Source: Mucor racemosus
Taxonomy: Eukaryota; Mucoromycota; Mucoromycetes; Mucorales; Mucoraceae
Assembly: GCA_027405735.1 (NCBI GenBank)
Contig: JAPEHQ010000007.1
Coordinates: 1-64,000 of the forward strand
Length of the DNA: 64,000 nt
Direction of reading: 5' to 3'
Both the position numbers and the translations under genes were made by a program. Of the stretch, positions 33,295-46,598 are shown one piece after another. Below the pieces are notes generated by a model. It was not told the DNA's origin, did no database searches, and worked only from the letters and a program-made list of their open reading frames with translations. Within the stretch, counting starts at the first letter, position 1. The number at the start of each line of letters is the position of its first letter.

Positions 33295-36200
33295 TTAGAT
33301 ATTAAATGTTTCTTCATACATATTATTCAACCACCAAAACCTAGCATTAGGAGGCAACAAGTTTAAAACAATAGGTGCCTCTGATGAGCCTGAGGGTGGA
33401 ACAGGACTTAATGGTATATTATTAGCGCCTTTCAACATATTTGGCAAGAAATCTTTACTGATATGGCTTATGTCTAACGAGCCAATACCAGAAGGAAACG
33501 CAAATTTGTTTCGTTTTACACGAGGAGGAGGTGGAAGCGAGGAAAATGCTAGTGAAGGTGGAGCTGCAATTGGTGATGGTTCTCCCTTTGGAGCAGGTCT
33601 GTAAGCTGTTAAAGCGTTTTCATTCTGCTGTTCATGTTGATGATTTACATCGTCATGTTCATGTTCATGTTCATATCCATGCTCATGTTCATGTTCATGT
33701 TCATCATTGTCATCATGATCATCAGAAAGTACATCTTCAACTTCTTGTAAATCTTTATTTCTTGCAGCTGTAGATTGATAAAGACGTTGTTGAGTAAGAT
33801 AAGAAGCTGGGGTTTTGTACTTGTTTTCCTCAATACGATACTTTTCTAATGCAACTTGAGTTATATGATATGTAAAACTGCGATACATTGGAAAAGGCGT
33901 ACATTTGATGGTTTCTGTAAGGGTTTGATTGATTGCAAATCGAGTACCTGGAGTTGTAATATGCGCTCTGAATAAAATTAGTTGACATTGGCCTGCTCGT
34001 AACGAAAACGCAGGAATATCTAGGACATCGCCATATAATTTTGCAGATGTTGCTAAAGGCTTTCCGTAACTAGATGAGTTAATAAGTGATTTTGCAGCAG
34101 TTTCAAGAGCTCTTATGAATTGCGCATTAGAATCTTCAAGATCTAAAGTTGGCATTGTAGATCTGCTAGAATTTGAGCCAAACGCAGGATATGATGTATT
34201 ACTGCTACCAAATGAAGTTGTATCAATCAAAGTCCTGACAGAACCTATACTTTGATGTGTTGATACAGGCGAGAAATTATCGTTATTTTGGATATTATTA
34301 TCAGCAATATCGTTTTCTGAAAATGACTGTTTGCTTTTGTTGTTATTATTGGAATCTATATTTGATATATTTGATAACGATTGTCCGCTTAAACTTAAAA
34401 TAGTATTTTTTTGTTGTCTTGATAGTATAGTAGGTTTTGTGCCATTTTCTAATGTGAGTTGTACCATTGGAAAAGCGTATCTCTTTTCTTTATCTACAAT
34501 AAAATAAGGTACTTGATTTGAGCTTTCTTGATCTTCTATCAACGCAAATAGACCAACAAAAACACCCCCACAAATTTCGCTATTTTTCAGATCAGAATGT
34601 CTATTGTATGACGATGAGCTATACATGGAATAGCTAGATGATTTTATAGGTGTATACATGATTGCTGCTGTTTCTGTCATTTGTTGCATATCACGAAAAT
34701 AATTCAACATGTATTCTGAAGGAACTTTGAGTTTTTCCCCCATGGTTTTAGAAATGAATACAGGTTCAGCAAAACGGAAACCTATTGATAACAAGTTGAC
34801 CAGATCTTTGTTTGATTCAATCTTTTTAACCAAAAATATATGACGATCTTCAAAATCAGAATCTCGTATAGTCAAATTATTGTTTGCTACTGTAGTTTCG
34901 TCAGATGGAGTATTGAAAATATCGATAACAGTAGCATCAGGTGTAGAATTTGAATAAGAAGATGTTCTTCGTTGTTGTTGTGTTGCAGGTTTTTGTGTAT
35001 CCTTCGGATTTAGGTTTGTGAGTAACCATGATGCTGTACTGCTAGTTCTTCGAGCAATCTGTATGTTCTTTGATTCTTGTGAGAACATGCTCTTTTTCAA
35101 TATCGTATTTGTATTCATGACTGAATCGAATAAGAATCCAAGATCTGATAAATGTTGGAAACGTAATTCATCGACGAGTTCATAAGCAGCATTTATAAAT
35201 GAGTCATTGATAGCATTATAAGCGGCTAGATTAGCTGTAGTTTGAGATTCTTGTAAAAGACTGTTTGAATCATCTGTATTACTATGCTGATAATCGGTTT
35301 TAATTTGTGATTTGGACCATTGCATTGTAGTTTCGAATAAACGGATGAATAAAGGGTGATTTGAGGTGAATTTTTCATTGAAATCCTATTGAAAGTGTTA
35401 GATATAAATATATATATATAAATACATACATAAAACTACTCGTATTTACATTATCAGGCAATTCAGTCATTATTTCTTTCATTGGAACTACACCATCTAC
35501 TTTAACTAGAATTCTACCATTTGTATCAAAGAAAATAGTATCTAAAATAAGTCTCTTTTGAGATTTCTTTTGAAATGGGAGTTTGCTATTTTCTATTTTT
35601 GCTTTTGCTACAATAACAAACAAAATAATACAGCCTGCTACTACGATTGCCGAGATGATACCTATGAGAGCAGGAGTTGCTAAGACAGGAGTTGGTGGTC
35701 CGGTGTGTGAGTCGCCTGGGTAGTACATGGTCCCTACAAGCGCTGTGTAATGCATGCCTAAAAATGGACGTGTGGTGTAATTTGATGTAAGCCAATCATA
35801 AATTATAATCATTATCAACATTGCATTCGTACCACATACTGCAACGCCCATCAACATTGCGCATCCGAGACGTTTGTACCATTGGTTCGCCCACTGTTCT
35901 CTTAGTTTAAAGAAGATTAAAAGAGCAGCTGTAACAGCACAAACTGCGATCACTGAAGCTCCAATGACAAATGCAATTTTATTCCTCATTTGAAAGAAAT
36001 CAATGGCAACTTGACCTAATTAAACCAAATAAAAACTTGAGCATATATATCAATGTATAGATGAATCAATTAAGTACCTAAATAATGCATAGACACTATA
36101 CCAAACTAATGAAAATTATTTTAGATTTTAGAAAATTACTGAAAAAAAAAATTTTACCCCAGCAATTACGCCACTTGGTATGATTCGTGCGATTCGTGCC

Positions 36201-36541
36201 TCTTCAGTAATCCCAACAAATGCAAAAGCTAAAAACATGGTAAGAATAGCTACAACCAAACTTGCAAATGTAAATCCAGCAGAATAGGATAATTGATAAT
36301 GATCTCCATTTTCTAATGTAATTGTCAAACTGTTATTTCCAATAAAATGCATCGACCAAATGCCAACACCACCCATAGAACATGCTGCTGCAAATAATAG
36401 AAACCAATTGTAATATCCTCTAATGTGTGTACGTCTTTGTAGCAATTCTAGTGTTGTCATTGCTCCAATTACTGCAATTAAATAACTAACAAAGATGATT
36501 CCACCATTGTATGTTTGAAGTGCTTCAATATTTTGATCCAT
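33295..36541 (-). CDS. MHYT-domain integral membrane protein with His/Glu repeat
   Basis: 1022 aa. Exons 36,158-36,541; 36,078-36,105 (28 nt); 35,450-36,015; 33,295-35,385, phases closing. The N-terminal 300 residues form a seven-helix MHYT sensor. The three repeats carry the signature as GIWSMHFIGN (about 64), FGIVSMHYLGQ (about 134) and LGMHYTALVG (about 225), the set thought to bind copper or a gas ligand in bacterial homologues. The long cytoplasmic part has no domain I recognise: Ser/Asn-rich loops, a block SDFEDRHIFLVKKIESNKDL, and near residue 890-925 (33,640-33,716) a His-Glu/His-Asp repeat that could bind metal. The first ATG (MDQNIEALQ) is used. Likely a membrane sensor of unknown signal. 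Confidence 0.87.
33640..33716 (-). repeat. Coding His-Glu repeat in the MHYT protein
   Basis: Alternating His and Glu codons (EHEHEHEHGYEHEHEH) then DDVNHQHEQ. Base-level repeat ATGTTC on the + strand. Suits Zn/Cu/Ni binding, or may be simple slippage expansion. Confidence 0.75.
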
Positions 36542-37627
36542 TGATTGATTTTTTTTTTTCAATTGGACTATGGTATCAATGTGTGGATATATTTATATAT
36601 AAAAAACGAGAAAAAAACAAAGGAAACAAGTATAAAAGAAATGTAAGAAGAAGAAGAAGAAGAATAAGAACAAGAACAAGAACAAGAAAGAGTTTCAATA
36701 ATAGTTTACGGCAGAATTCGAGACTATATGCCACTGTCCTGCACTAGATTTTGGAAGCCGGGAAAATAAACTTTTAGTACAGATGTATTCAGGCGGGACA
36801 AATAACCTAAATCAATCATAAAATGATAATATATTGTATTTTACTATGTAAATTTGATTTATAACCAAAAAAGATCATGCTTTTGTGTGTAATGATGCGT
36901 TTCGATTTGATTTTTCTTATTTTTTTATATGATAATACAACATCAGTGTTACATTTTAAATTGACTACTAAAGAAACCATCCATGTTTATTACTGCTCGT
37001 TGTTTTCAACAATAAGAAAGGGGTATATCCTTCTCCTTTTTTTTTCTTTTTATCTCTCCATGTTTGTTATTACGGCTAATCTTTTGTGTCATTTTAGCGA
37101 TTAATGAGCATGGTTACACCTAATAGGTTTCTCTTTTTCAATGGAATATTTGAAAATTTTTATTTGTGACACTTTCCAAGTATGATATGTCCATACAGTA
37201 ATCCATCTTTATTCTTTTTTATCATACTTGTGCATGCGCATTTCGTTATTTTTATGTAATAAATTGCTATTTATACAAGTTTCTTTATTTAGTTTCTTTT
37301 ATCGAAGAAAAGAAGCAACTAATTGATGCTTGAATGCCAAATGTGTTGCCAAGAACAACCTAAAGGTTGAATGGTTGCCATGGAGATTATATATGGTTAC
37401 TTTAATTCTGACATTTACATAGGTTTTATACATTGAAACATTCATTATGGTTTAGATTTCATGTACCTGCTTGAAAAATACATGTTGTCAAAATCCAAAT
37501 TTTGACATGATATCTATATATGATACCAATTCAATATAATTATGAAACAAATTATCTTTATGATAATCACATGAAGCCATTGATTAAACAGTCTTTAATT
37601 AACATATTATTACGAGTTACAGAAATA

Positions 37628-37661
<34 letters not shown>

Positions 37662-40492
37662 TTTTTGTTGTGATATTGTACCAACCATATTACAGTATAT
37701 AGTAGATTGTATCGCTGAATCTATATTTTTATACACTAGTTTTCTCTGTTTTATTTTGCTGTTTGAAATCACATTGTCTCGTTTCAAAATATACATTTAA
37801 ATATAGAAGCATTACAGTTAGATATTTGTAGCACAAAATCGTCCAGTTAAATATGACCATCAGTACCACATTTAACCAGATATCGGGGCAAAATTGTATA
37901 TATAAAAAATTATCGTATTTTCTTCTTGGCCTTTTCAATAATGTGAAAATTCTTTATGAAAGTTATGTACGTTTTTAAATTATTTTTTTTATATAGATTT
38001 ATACAATTATTCAATTATTTATGCAAAACCGGACATGTATATAATATAGATGTTTAACAAACATGCGTTTATGCTAACTGCAGGGTCCACATTTACTTTT
38101 ATATCCATTTCTAATCTCAATTAGTTTCGGAGCTTCTATGATTGTTACCTCATACCATTATACCAACATCTCTGTATAGAAAGGTGCGATATATGTGTGT
38201 AAACTTGACTATACCAAAATAAATTAACATTAAAAGTCTAATTTTCTGTTTTATTTTATCGTACGATTTTTTTTTTATGTTTTTTATTTTTCACAAAAAA
38301 ATATATAATCAAAGGGAAATTAATCGTTTTGTGAAAATTAGTGTGCATTAGTTTGTATTCTATTCTTTACATTATTGGTAGGTAGAGCACATGTATATTC
38401 CATAAACATACTGAATACCGAAAGATGTAATTCTATATCCGAATTAAGTCCATGATTTTTGTCGATCTTTTTTATTTCTGGATAGACTATTTTTTAATAT
38501 AAATAACCACATCGCAATTACATCTGCCCTGGGGTTGAGATTTTCATTTTTTATACATCTTTTCCATGGAGAAAATCAGCAAGATGGCTAAATTCGATGA
38601 TTCAATAAATACAATTAACGCAATATCATCAATACTCTTGTAGTTACAGCTATGAACAACCCTGGAATAAGTATCAATACTGAGTTAACGTATCTGCACA
38701 TTATATCTGTGATATTTCCCCCACTAATTGTACTAAGAAAATTAGAATCTCTCATTCTTTATCATCAAACGCTGTATTAATGCTGATGGTGATCAGATTC
38801 AACGAAATTTCACTATCATCATTTTTAATGTCCGCTTTTTTTATGTAGTTTTTAGAAATTTTTCTCAACTCTGTAATGTTAAATAATGCAATTTCAACGC
38901 TTCACAGCTTGTTGTAATATGTAATATATTCTTCAATGGTTTTTATTTTTAAGTTTTATGATTTTAAGCATTTTTGTGTTAAGATTACTTTAGCACCTCC
39001 TAGAAAAATACTCGGTAGTTTTCTAGCTATATTAGCATTAATAATGGTGTATGCTCAAGATAAAAACTTGAAAGTGTATTTTGTATCTTTATTCTAATTT
39101 TTAAAAGGTTCAAAAGCTTGCAAAATGTGTTTCAATGAAGGCACAAATCCTTGAAAAAGAATGCAAAAAGTCGGGGATTGAACGCTTAAAATCATTGCAG
39201 TAATTATCAGCAACGATGTTGTATGGTTTTAATGGACAAATACTTTGTGAATACGTACAAACACCTGACGACAGAATTAAATCTTTTAAATTTTGTCTTA
39301 CTTTTACCTAGAACCTTCGGGAATACAGATCTTTTACGAGAAGAAGATATATTGTGTGATACTAATCATCATCTGAATCTTTTTTGTAGCACATGTGCAT
39401 ACATGAAAGTTTATTTTTTCCTTCCCAATACATAACACATAATGAATAATTGTATAAAATAATATAAATACATTACGCAGCTCAAATTATTCCGAATTTG
39501 AAGTTTTTTTTTTATATTAATCTGTAAATTCAGTATCATTTCATGGAATAAATTCAATCGCAGCTGAAAAAGCAATCCAGGTACGAAATTTACATTACAT
39601 CAAAACCGTTGTCCCTCCACTTGATGCACACAGCTCGGATCTTATTATTAAATACTTTATGATGGAAGATGCAAGAGTTTTGCTTTCACTTGCTTTGAAA
39701 TAGGGTTTTGTATAACTTGATGTTTTCAAAAAAAAAAAAAAAAATTGACTCATAAATTGAAAAACTCGGAATGAGGCACATTATTTGTTTTGTACTCTAG
39801 TATCCCACTGATATTGACAGATAAAAGTTTATCGATGGCATCATCTTACCATAAATATATATATATATATATATATATATTATGCATATTATAATGCTAT
39901 TATACACAAATCGTATTTAAATTTACACATAGAAACAAAATAGACACATCCGGCATTTACCTTTTGTCGCGTATACAAACAAGGTTATATTGATCCTTGT
40001 TTGAATTTCTTGCGTTACACATATTTTTTCTTGGCTTTAACCGATTTGAACGGATACATACATTAGCCTTCCTCCTAATTATATACTACAGATGGGATAT
40101 ATGAAACTAGGAAATGAAACTAGGGAAATGCTTAATCCTAGATGCTTAATCTACTTTACTAGTTGGTAGTAGAGATCAATTGACTATTCGCCTATCATTA
40201 TGATTGGAACTGTGCCAACTTAAGAAGTATGACACTATAAATAACATGGAAAACATGTAATTGGGCGTAAAATACTAGTTTTCTTCTGGGTCCTGATAAC
40301 TAAATGTTCCAAATCTGTTTATATTAACAAAAGAATGAGTGGTGAAACAAGCATTTCAATGTATAAAAAAGTCAAATTTTCAAGGGGTTAGTAGAGAATC
40401 TCATCATGTACTCTTATAAAGGCTAAAATCATGCAATTCATATGCACTTGATTGGGCCTAAACCCTTTCCCAATCTCAAGGTCTAGAGGTCA
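36542..40492. other. Large gene-poor interval
   Basis: About 4 kb with no supported gene. Contains AAG/AAC triplet runs just upstream of the MHYT gene (36,647-36,690), a T-run of about 29 at 37,630, an A-run at 39,729, and an (AT)n tract at 39,857-39,882. Small ORFs here look like chance. Confidence 0.5.
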
Positions 40493-40504
40493 CGTCACAT
40501 GACG
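40493..40504. promoter_or_regulatory. Palindromic CGTCA-CA-TGACG motif
   Basis: Inverted CGTCA/TGACG half sites, about 95 nt before the start codon at 40,598. Resembles bZIP (ATF/CREB-like) sites but with an atypical 2-nt spacer. Unusually GC-rich for its surroundings. Confidence 0.4.
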
Positions 40505-40597
40505 GAGGATACAAAAGAGAGTTTTGATACTAATTTCTACTTCTTTATCTTCTCTTTCCTCTCTTCTTTAAATTTATGAAATTGCACAATATCCAAG

Positions 40598-42313
40598 ATG
40601 CTACGTCCATCAAAGATATTTGTGCCTTTTCATCAGCTTCGGCATTACATTGAAGCAAGGATATCAGAGTTGATGGTCATTAAACAACCGCCACTAATGA
40701 ACCATCAACAACCAATTTTAAAAAAAATTATTGCTAAGACTACGCAACAACAACAATCTATTGCATTTTTCTCTGATATTCAGAGATCACTTGTGCAAAA
40801 AGCTTATCTTCAGCAATCACCACCACTTATTAAAAGGAATTTAGCCAATCAAAAATTATTATTAAAAGTGATTCAACAACATTTTCCTGTCGTTAAGGTA
40901 TTTTCTGCACCTTCACTTCATGGTCGAATGTGGGCTGCAACTGGCAATGGACAACAGCAATTTCGTACAATGATGTCTGGTACTTCAACTTCTGGTGGTA
41001 CTTCAACTGCTACATCTTTCATGACATGGGGATTTCCTCGAACAACTGCTGCTACTGTAGGTTTTGGTCGTAGTCCAGCATTTGCTCGGCAATTTTCTAC
41101 TACTAAATCACCTTCTTGTGTTACATTGTTCCAAAATACAACAACAAATACAACTTCTGGGCAATCCAATGTATTTGCCCATATCTCCTCTCGTATTTTC
41201 TCTCCTGCTGGAACTAAAATGAATCAGCCTGATTTGAACGAAAAGCAAACTAAAAATGCTTCATTTCATCCTACTTCAGTCGCATCTTGTGATAGCGACG
41301 ACGACTCATCTTTCTCATCAAATGAAGGCCGTATTTTTGCTTTCCAGACTAAAGGAACCAAGGGCATGGGCGAGCTAGTCAATCAAAATGACAATGATAA
41401 CCAAGAATGTTTGGTAAATGCCAATCAATCAAGACATTTGGTTCGTCGTGAATCTGTCTCATCTTCCAGCAAATCATCAATGCAAAAGCGCTCAAAGAAG
41501 CACTCTACTACCATCAACCACGAGATTTTGGAATCTATTGTTCATCATGACGATCTTTCTTCATTGTATACTACTGATAGCACATCTAGTAAATCAACAT
41601 CTTTATCCAAACGTAATAATAGTAGGCCTCATCATTCCAAACATCATCGATTAAAGCATCCGCCTGATCAACAACATCATGTGAGAAGACAAGATGATCA
41701 TCAATTAACTACAGTAAAGAATGGGGGAGTAACGAAAAAGAAAGCGCCTTCCCTTTCGTCCTCTATTTCTTCTACCAACACTTATTTATTGATTACACTT
41801 GATACATTGCAATTCTTGGATAACAAAAAAGAATGGTCAACACAAAATCTCAGCACGTCTTTTATTGATTCCATTGAATTAATGGCCTATGATTACCAAG
41901 TGCATATCAACTATGTTTTAAAATTATTGGATAGTTTACAAAAGCACGGCAAGTTTCGTGTAGTTGCTCGTAAAAGTGAATTGCGAATTTACTTTCCTGT
42001 TCCTCCCAAGTCGAAACAAGAAGCAGTTGAATTTTTACGCTCTTTTAATATTGTTGATTCAATGTTGAGCTATTTTACAATTGTTGTCGAAGATCGTCAA
42101 TTTATGCTTTCTCCAAATGACTATAATAATAATACTGCCAGTAATACTGATTACTTTTCTTTGGAACCTTCACCAGCCACTGCTACCACGAGTACAGCAG
42201 ATTCTAATGCTACTGATGACATTGGACCTGATTATTTTAAAGATCTACAGATGTTTTTAGATCGTACTGATTATCTGATTGAAACTAGTCCTGCTTTCCG
42301 TTCCTATCAATAA
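40598..42313 (+). CDS. 571-aa protein of unknown role, possibly mitochondrial
   Basis: Single-exon gene. The N-terminal 200 residues are basic and Ser/Thr/Gln-rich with few acidic residues (MLRPSKIFVPFHQLRHYIEA, FARQFSTTKS), like a long mitochondrial presequence region. The middle is low complexity (Ser-rich, His/Lys-rich DHQLTTVKNGG). The C-terminal 190 residues look folded: YLLITLDTLQFLDNK, FIDSIELMAYDYQVHINYVL, KFRVVARKSELRIYFPVPP. That pattern is reminiscent of ascomycete proteins loosely labelled 'casein kinase II beta 2 subunit'; I hold this only as a weak impression. Intact, no frameshift. Confidence 0.7.
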   Translation: MLRPSKIFVPFHQLRHYIEARISELMVIKQPPLMNHQQPILKKIIAKTTQQQQSIAFFSDIQRSLVQKAYLQQSPPLIKRNLANQKLLLKVIQQHFPVVKVFSAPSLHGRMWAATGNGQQQFRTMMSGTSTSGGTSTATSFMTWGFPRTTAATVGFGRSPAFARQFSTTKSPSCVTLFQNTTTNTTSGQSNVFAHISSRIFSPAGTKMNQPDLNEKQTKNASFHPTSVASCDSDDDSSFSSNEGRIFAFQTKGTKGMGELVNQNDNDNQECLVNANQSRHLVRRESVSSSSKSSMQKRSKKHSTTINHEILESIVHHDDLSSLYTTDSTSSKSTSLSKRNNSRPHHSKHHRLKHPPDQQHHVRRQDDHQLTTVKNGGVTKKKAPSLSSSISSTNTYLLITLDTLQFLDNKKEWSTQNLSTSFIDSIELMAYDYQVHINYVLKLLDSLQKHGKFRVVARKSELRIYFPVPPKSKQEAVEFLRSFNIVDSMLSYFTIVVEDRQFMLSPNDYNNNTASNTDYFSLEPSPATATTSTADSNATDDIGPDYFKDLQMFLDRTDYLIETSPAFRSYQ

Positions 42314-42713
42314 TCCAACAAGGTCAACGTCAGCATATTAATCTCATTTAACTTTCATTTATAGGATATTACTTTCTCTTTATCTGTTATTGTTACGATA
42401 TACAAACGTATTATATTATCTATTTATTCGCTATTTTTGAATGTAATAAATATGAATTTTATGAATATTTCTAATGATCTGCAAAATTGTTTGATTGATG
42501 AGGTGTTTTTCTACTGAGATTAAAGCGGACTTTATAGTCTATATTTGGGAATTCAGTAACCAGATCAAGAATAAATAAATAGATCGACTTTATTATGCTT
42601 TAGTAGATAAAAAGTCTTTGTGTTAATAATATGTATATAATAAGTTAGGTTGTATCATAGGAATTATAGAAGATATAATTCTTCATTTAGTAGATTAATT
42701 TCTGGATATCATG
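42314..42713. other. Convergent intergenic
   Basis: 400 nt AT-rich, with AATAAA-like words around 42,444. No gene seen. Confidence 0.5.
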
Positions 42714-44041
42714 TTACAGCCATAAGTGTATCTATTAGCATAAAAACGCAAGGAAGCCAAGTAATGGAACTACAAATATGTCTATAAGTAACTCGAAATA
42801 AACAGGTAGACGATTAGATTACTTACAAATATGCCCAAGCATACAAATATATGCCAAATAGCATGGCTTGTTAATCCTGCGAAATCAAACCTTCCTGGAA
42901 AGAATTTCTCGGGGAATCTGTTTGCATCTATTTATATACAATATAGTTAATTAAAAATACCCCAGATAACATACACCCCCCTCCACCACCCAGAAAAATA
43001 TATACTCACAAACAATTACACCAAGTATATACATGGCAACGCTCACTGCAGCTAATTCAAAAAAGTGCCATGTGGATTTAAACCCATTTAAATAAAACAA
43101 ATGGAATACAGGCACGGCACTTGATACGGCCATAGAAACAAATACTGCAATACGAAGGGGTCGAAGAGCTTTTGTATCCCACTTTGGTAAAAAGGGGGCC
43201 AATACGCCCACACTCCCCACAATAGTAGTAAATACAATATATCGATTTCTCATCATGGGTCTACAATAATATCCATAATATTCTGTCACGAGAACTGAAG
43301 CCGTAATCAAAAATGAGATGCCCATATAATCTAACGTTGCAGTAAATGATTTTACTTGTCGATGCGAGTGGCATATAAAAGTATGATATATCGATGAACA
43401 AAATAGGCATTTTAATGCTGCTATGCAAAATGTCATAAATACGGTTCGATCGTTGAATGATGCATCTGGAAAATGGCTCTAATATCAATAATAAAAAAAG
43501 TGAGCAGGTATTCTACAATATGCATATTGATCAGCACATACATTAAATCCATAAATACTAAGGCAGCTCATAAATATAAATCCAAGTAAATGGCTCCAAA
43601 TATTCATAGTTTCATTATGAAGCATGAAAATAGATCGAAGACATGCATTGCTGCTTTGATAGAATCGGTATCTATAGCATTTAATTTAATTATCAGTTGA
43701 TAATTAAACGGGGAAATTCTGAATAAACGATATAAAAGGGAAGTGGCAGTAGTAATTTATCGTACATACCCAGTCAATACATATTCATTTTCTTGCCACT
43801 CTTTAGGCAGTTCATGAAATTGTAATAATCTTTGTGCTCCAACCATAGCTGCTTTTGCATTATCCCAAGTATCATGCACTTGATCATCCATATACTGCAA
43901 AATCCCAGTTGAATCAGTTTGCTCTATTTCTTTAAATTTCTCATTTATTTTTTCAGTGATTGATCGAGATCGAGCACGTTTTTGACATGTTGAATTGTTC
44001 GATGGTGGTCTTTGCTTTTTATGACGATTTGCTGATCTCAT
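42714..44041 (-). CDS. PAQR / hemolysin III family membrane protein (IZH/adiponectin-receptor-like)
   Basis: 329 aa. Exons 43,770-44,041; 43,542-43,671; 43,010-43,478; 42,827-42,927; 42,714-42,731, phases closing. Family marks in order: ENEYVLTGYR, FMLHNETMNIWSHLLG (about residue 109), SSIYHTFICHSHR with the conserved Ser/His, seven-helix core, and HAIWHIFV near the C-terminus. The His residues correspond to the zinc-binding set of PAQR ceramidase-like proteins. Yeast relatives (IZH) act in zinc and sterol homeostasis. The N-terminus (about 45 residues) is basic and Arg/Lys-rich, before a helix. The last exon encodes only IHLWL-stop; reading on through the donor would add a different tail. 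Start at the first ATG in frame. Confidence 0.88.
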
Positions 44042-45183
44042 TTTCAAATCACAAGAAAAAAAATGTTTGTAAAAAATGAAGAAGAGAAAACAAATCGATC
44101 TAATTGCTCTTTTTGATAGAAACTTTGATCTATCCTACTACATACATCATAGTTGTATTGTTATACCATCTTGGCCAATCGGACACTGATGCAGAAACAG
44201 TCCGAATTCACCCAGTTTTTGAGTAAAATGTTAAAGGCTCATCACATGGCAAATGTTCCTGGATTTTTACTAGCTGCTACACCTTGATTTACGCACCCAC
44301 GCTAATTTAAATCAACATTTGTAGTGCAAATGATACTATTGGATAAACGGCATATATATATAATTAAGTACATAGTATGTTTTGAAATGATGTAATTGGT
44401 AGAAATATGAAGGATATGATATTTTAGAAGCACTAGAATGTATTACTGTATTATATAATGATAGTAAAGTGATGATTACATACGGTACGTGTAAGGAACT
44501 GCAAATCACAGCAACTCAAGTTGTATTATTAATCAAATATGATCAAAAGTCCCATGAACAAGTAGTTTTTTTTTTTACAGAAATCAAAATCAGACATGTA
44601 ACGCTTTTTTTTTTACTGTTGATAAATATAAAAAAAAAAAAATAGTATTACATCAATTTAGCAATTTGGTTCATTCTTATCCGATTAATAATGAATATCA
44701 TCAGATATACACATGTGTCAATATCATACGAAATCAGCATGAATTTAAATTTTAGGATTTCTACCTGATGTTATAAAAAGCATGGGGTCTCTTTGCCTTG
44801 TTGCAACCATAATATTTTAATTCCCAGATACGGGAAAAAAATACATATAAAAAAGCTATCATGTATCTCTAGATCTACTAACTAAATACACCGAGTTTAT
44901 GACAAAGATGATTATGATGTTAGTTACAATACGTATCGTAGCTGTTCTGAAATTTTCATTATCGTAATTAATATATAAATGGGAATCGACATCATTTAAA
45001 AATCAACAAAGCCGATACAATTTCAATATATCTGTTCTTTCTTGAATTACGATAAGTAGATAATTTTCCGATGTCTCATTACTTCCGAATGTATGCGATC
45101 ATTCCTCTTTAACGGTTCGTTGTTATCATTCAGGTTGTTTGAGAATAATCATATGCAAAAAACGTAACATTAGAATAAAAACG

Positions 45184-45227
<44 letters not shown>

Positions 45228-46598
45228 AAAAGGAAGTATTTCGGTTAAATATAAAGCAAGTAAATGAGTACTGAAAAGTTCATCATGAACTAGCGCTTAT
45301 GATATCAAAGTTTCTATGCAATACATACAATATATATACATATATATGCATACACCTTCAAAGAAAATTGGACCCATCATTTGCATCTTTTGTATTAGTA
45401 TTTTTGAGAATTACTAGTTTTTTGCTTGCATCTAACATCGCTCTTCCATTTGATTTCACTCCGTGGTATCTGGAAGGTTTTTAATGATAAATATGGAGAC
45501 CATAATATATATATATATATATATATATACACGATGGCTGTGGTTATAAGGAACCATAATTAAAACAAGGGCAGACGTTGTATATTAGCTGCTGTTACTT
45601 TAAATAAAATCTTGCTATTCTATGTTTCCAAGCGGTATCACTTCGGGTTTGGATGTAGAAAACTTTCAAAATATAGTTTGGAAATTACAAAATATATATA
45701 AATTGGTCGCATTATGCTATCTATTCCTAAATTAATTCTACATCTCACGAAGGACTCAAAAAGACTTAAAGTCGCTGCTTATTCATTGAAAACGGGATCT
45801 CACTATTCATCGATGCTCTACTTTTCTTTTTCACTAAATAATCACAAAAAATTTATACGAAATAAATTTGAACACTTTTATTTTTTTCATTTTTGACTTT
45901 TTTGTAGTATATTTCAAAATATTCATTAAATTGAGCAACATTTTTTTTTAAAAATTCATATCATCAACCTACTTGAGCTCTCTTAAACCCAATTTAGTTT
46001 TCTTCAAAATATTGATTTTTCATGGAGGTATCCTCAAAAATATGCACAAACAGACATTCTTATGTTTGGCTTCAATTTTTTCCTTGTATACCCTCATCTC
46101 AAATTCTGAATTTGAAAAAAAAAATTGATATAAATCTTGTTTTATCTATGAAAAATGCAAATAAAAGGTTCAAAAACAGCTCGATCGATAGATAATTTTA
46201 TTGCGTATTATTTCTGTTATTTATTTTTAAAGGATACTTATAAAAAGTGATGTGTATCTTTAAAAAACCTTCAAAATTTCAATGGCATTTTGTGCAAACT
46301 TTAATGTGAAACTTTTGTTTGAGTCTTGTTTAGCTGGATGTAGGATTTAAAACTGTACAAAGACCATTTAATTCGCTATTTCAACTTACCTTGCAGTTCA
46401 TGAGCTTTTAGACAAACTTAATTTTTGAATCGTTTTTCAATCATTTTTGCAAATCAATTTTGAAGCTCAGTTGGGATAAGCTACGAGCTATACTGTAAAC
46501 TATGATTTTGGTTTTCTCAATGAAAAATCAATATTTTTTGCAGAAGCAAAAGTGATAGAGTAGCTTTCAGTTCGGTCTATCTTGTGAGTAAAAAGTAA
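44042..46598. other. Gene-poor interval with diverged repeats
   Basis: About 2.6 kb. T-run of about 39 at 45,188-45,226, (AT)n at 45,508-45,530. The part 45,700-46,480 is remotely similar to repeat C (26.3 kb) and to sequence near 58.9-59.3 kb (shared TTGAAGCTCA). No supported gene. Confidence 0.45.
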
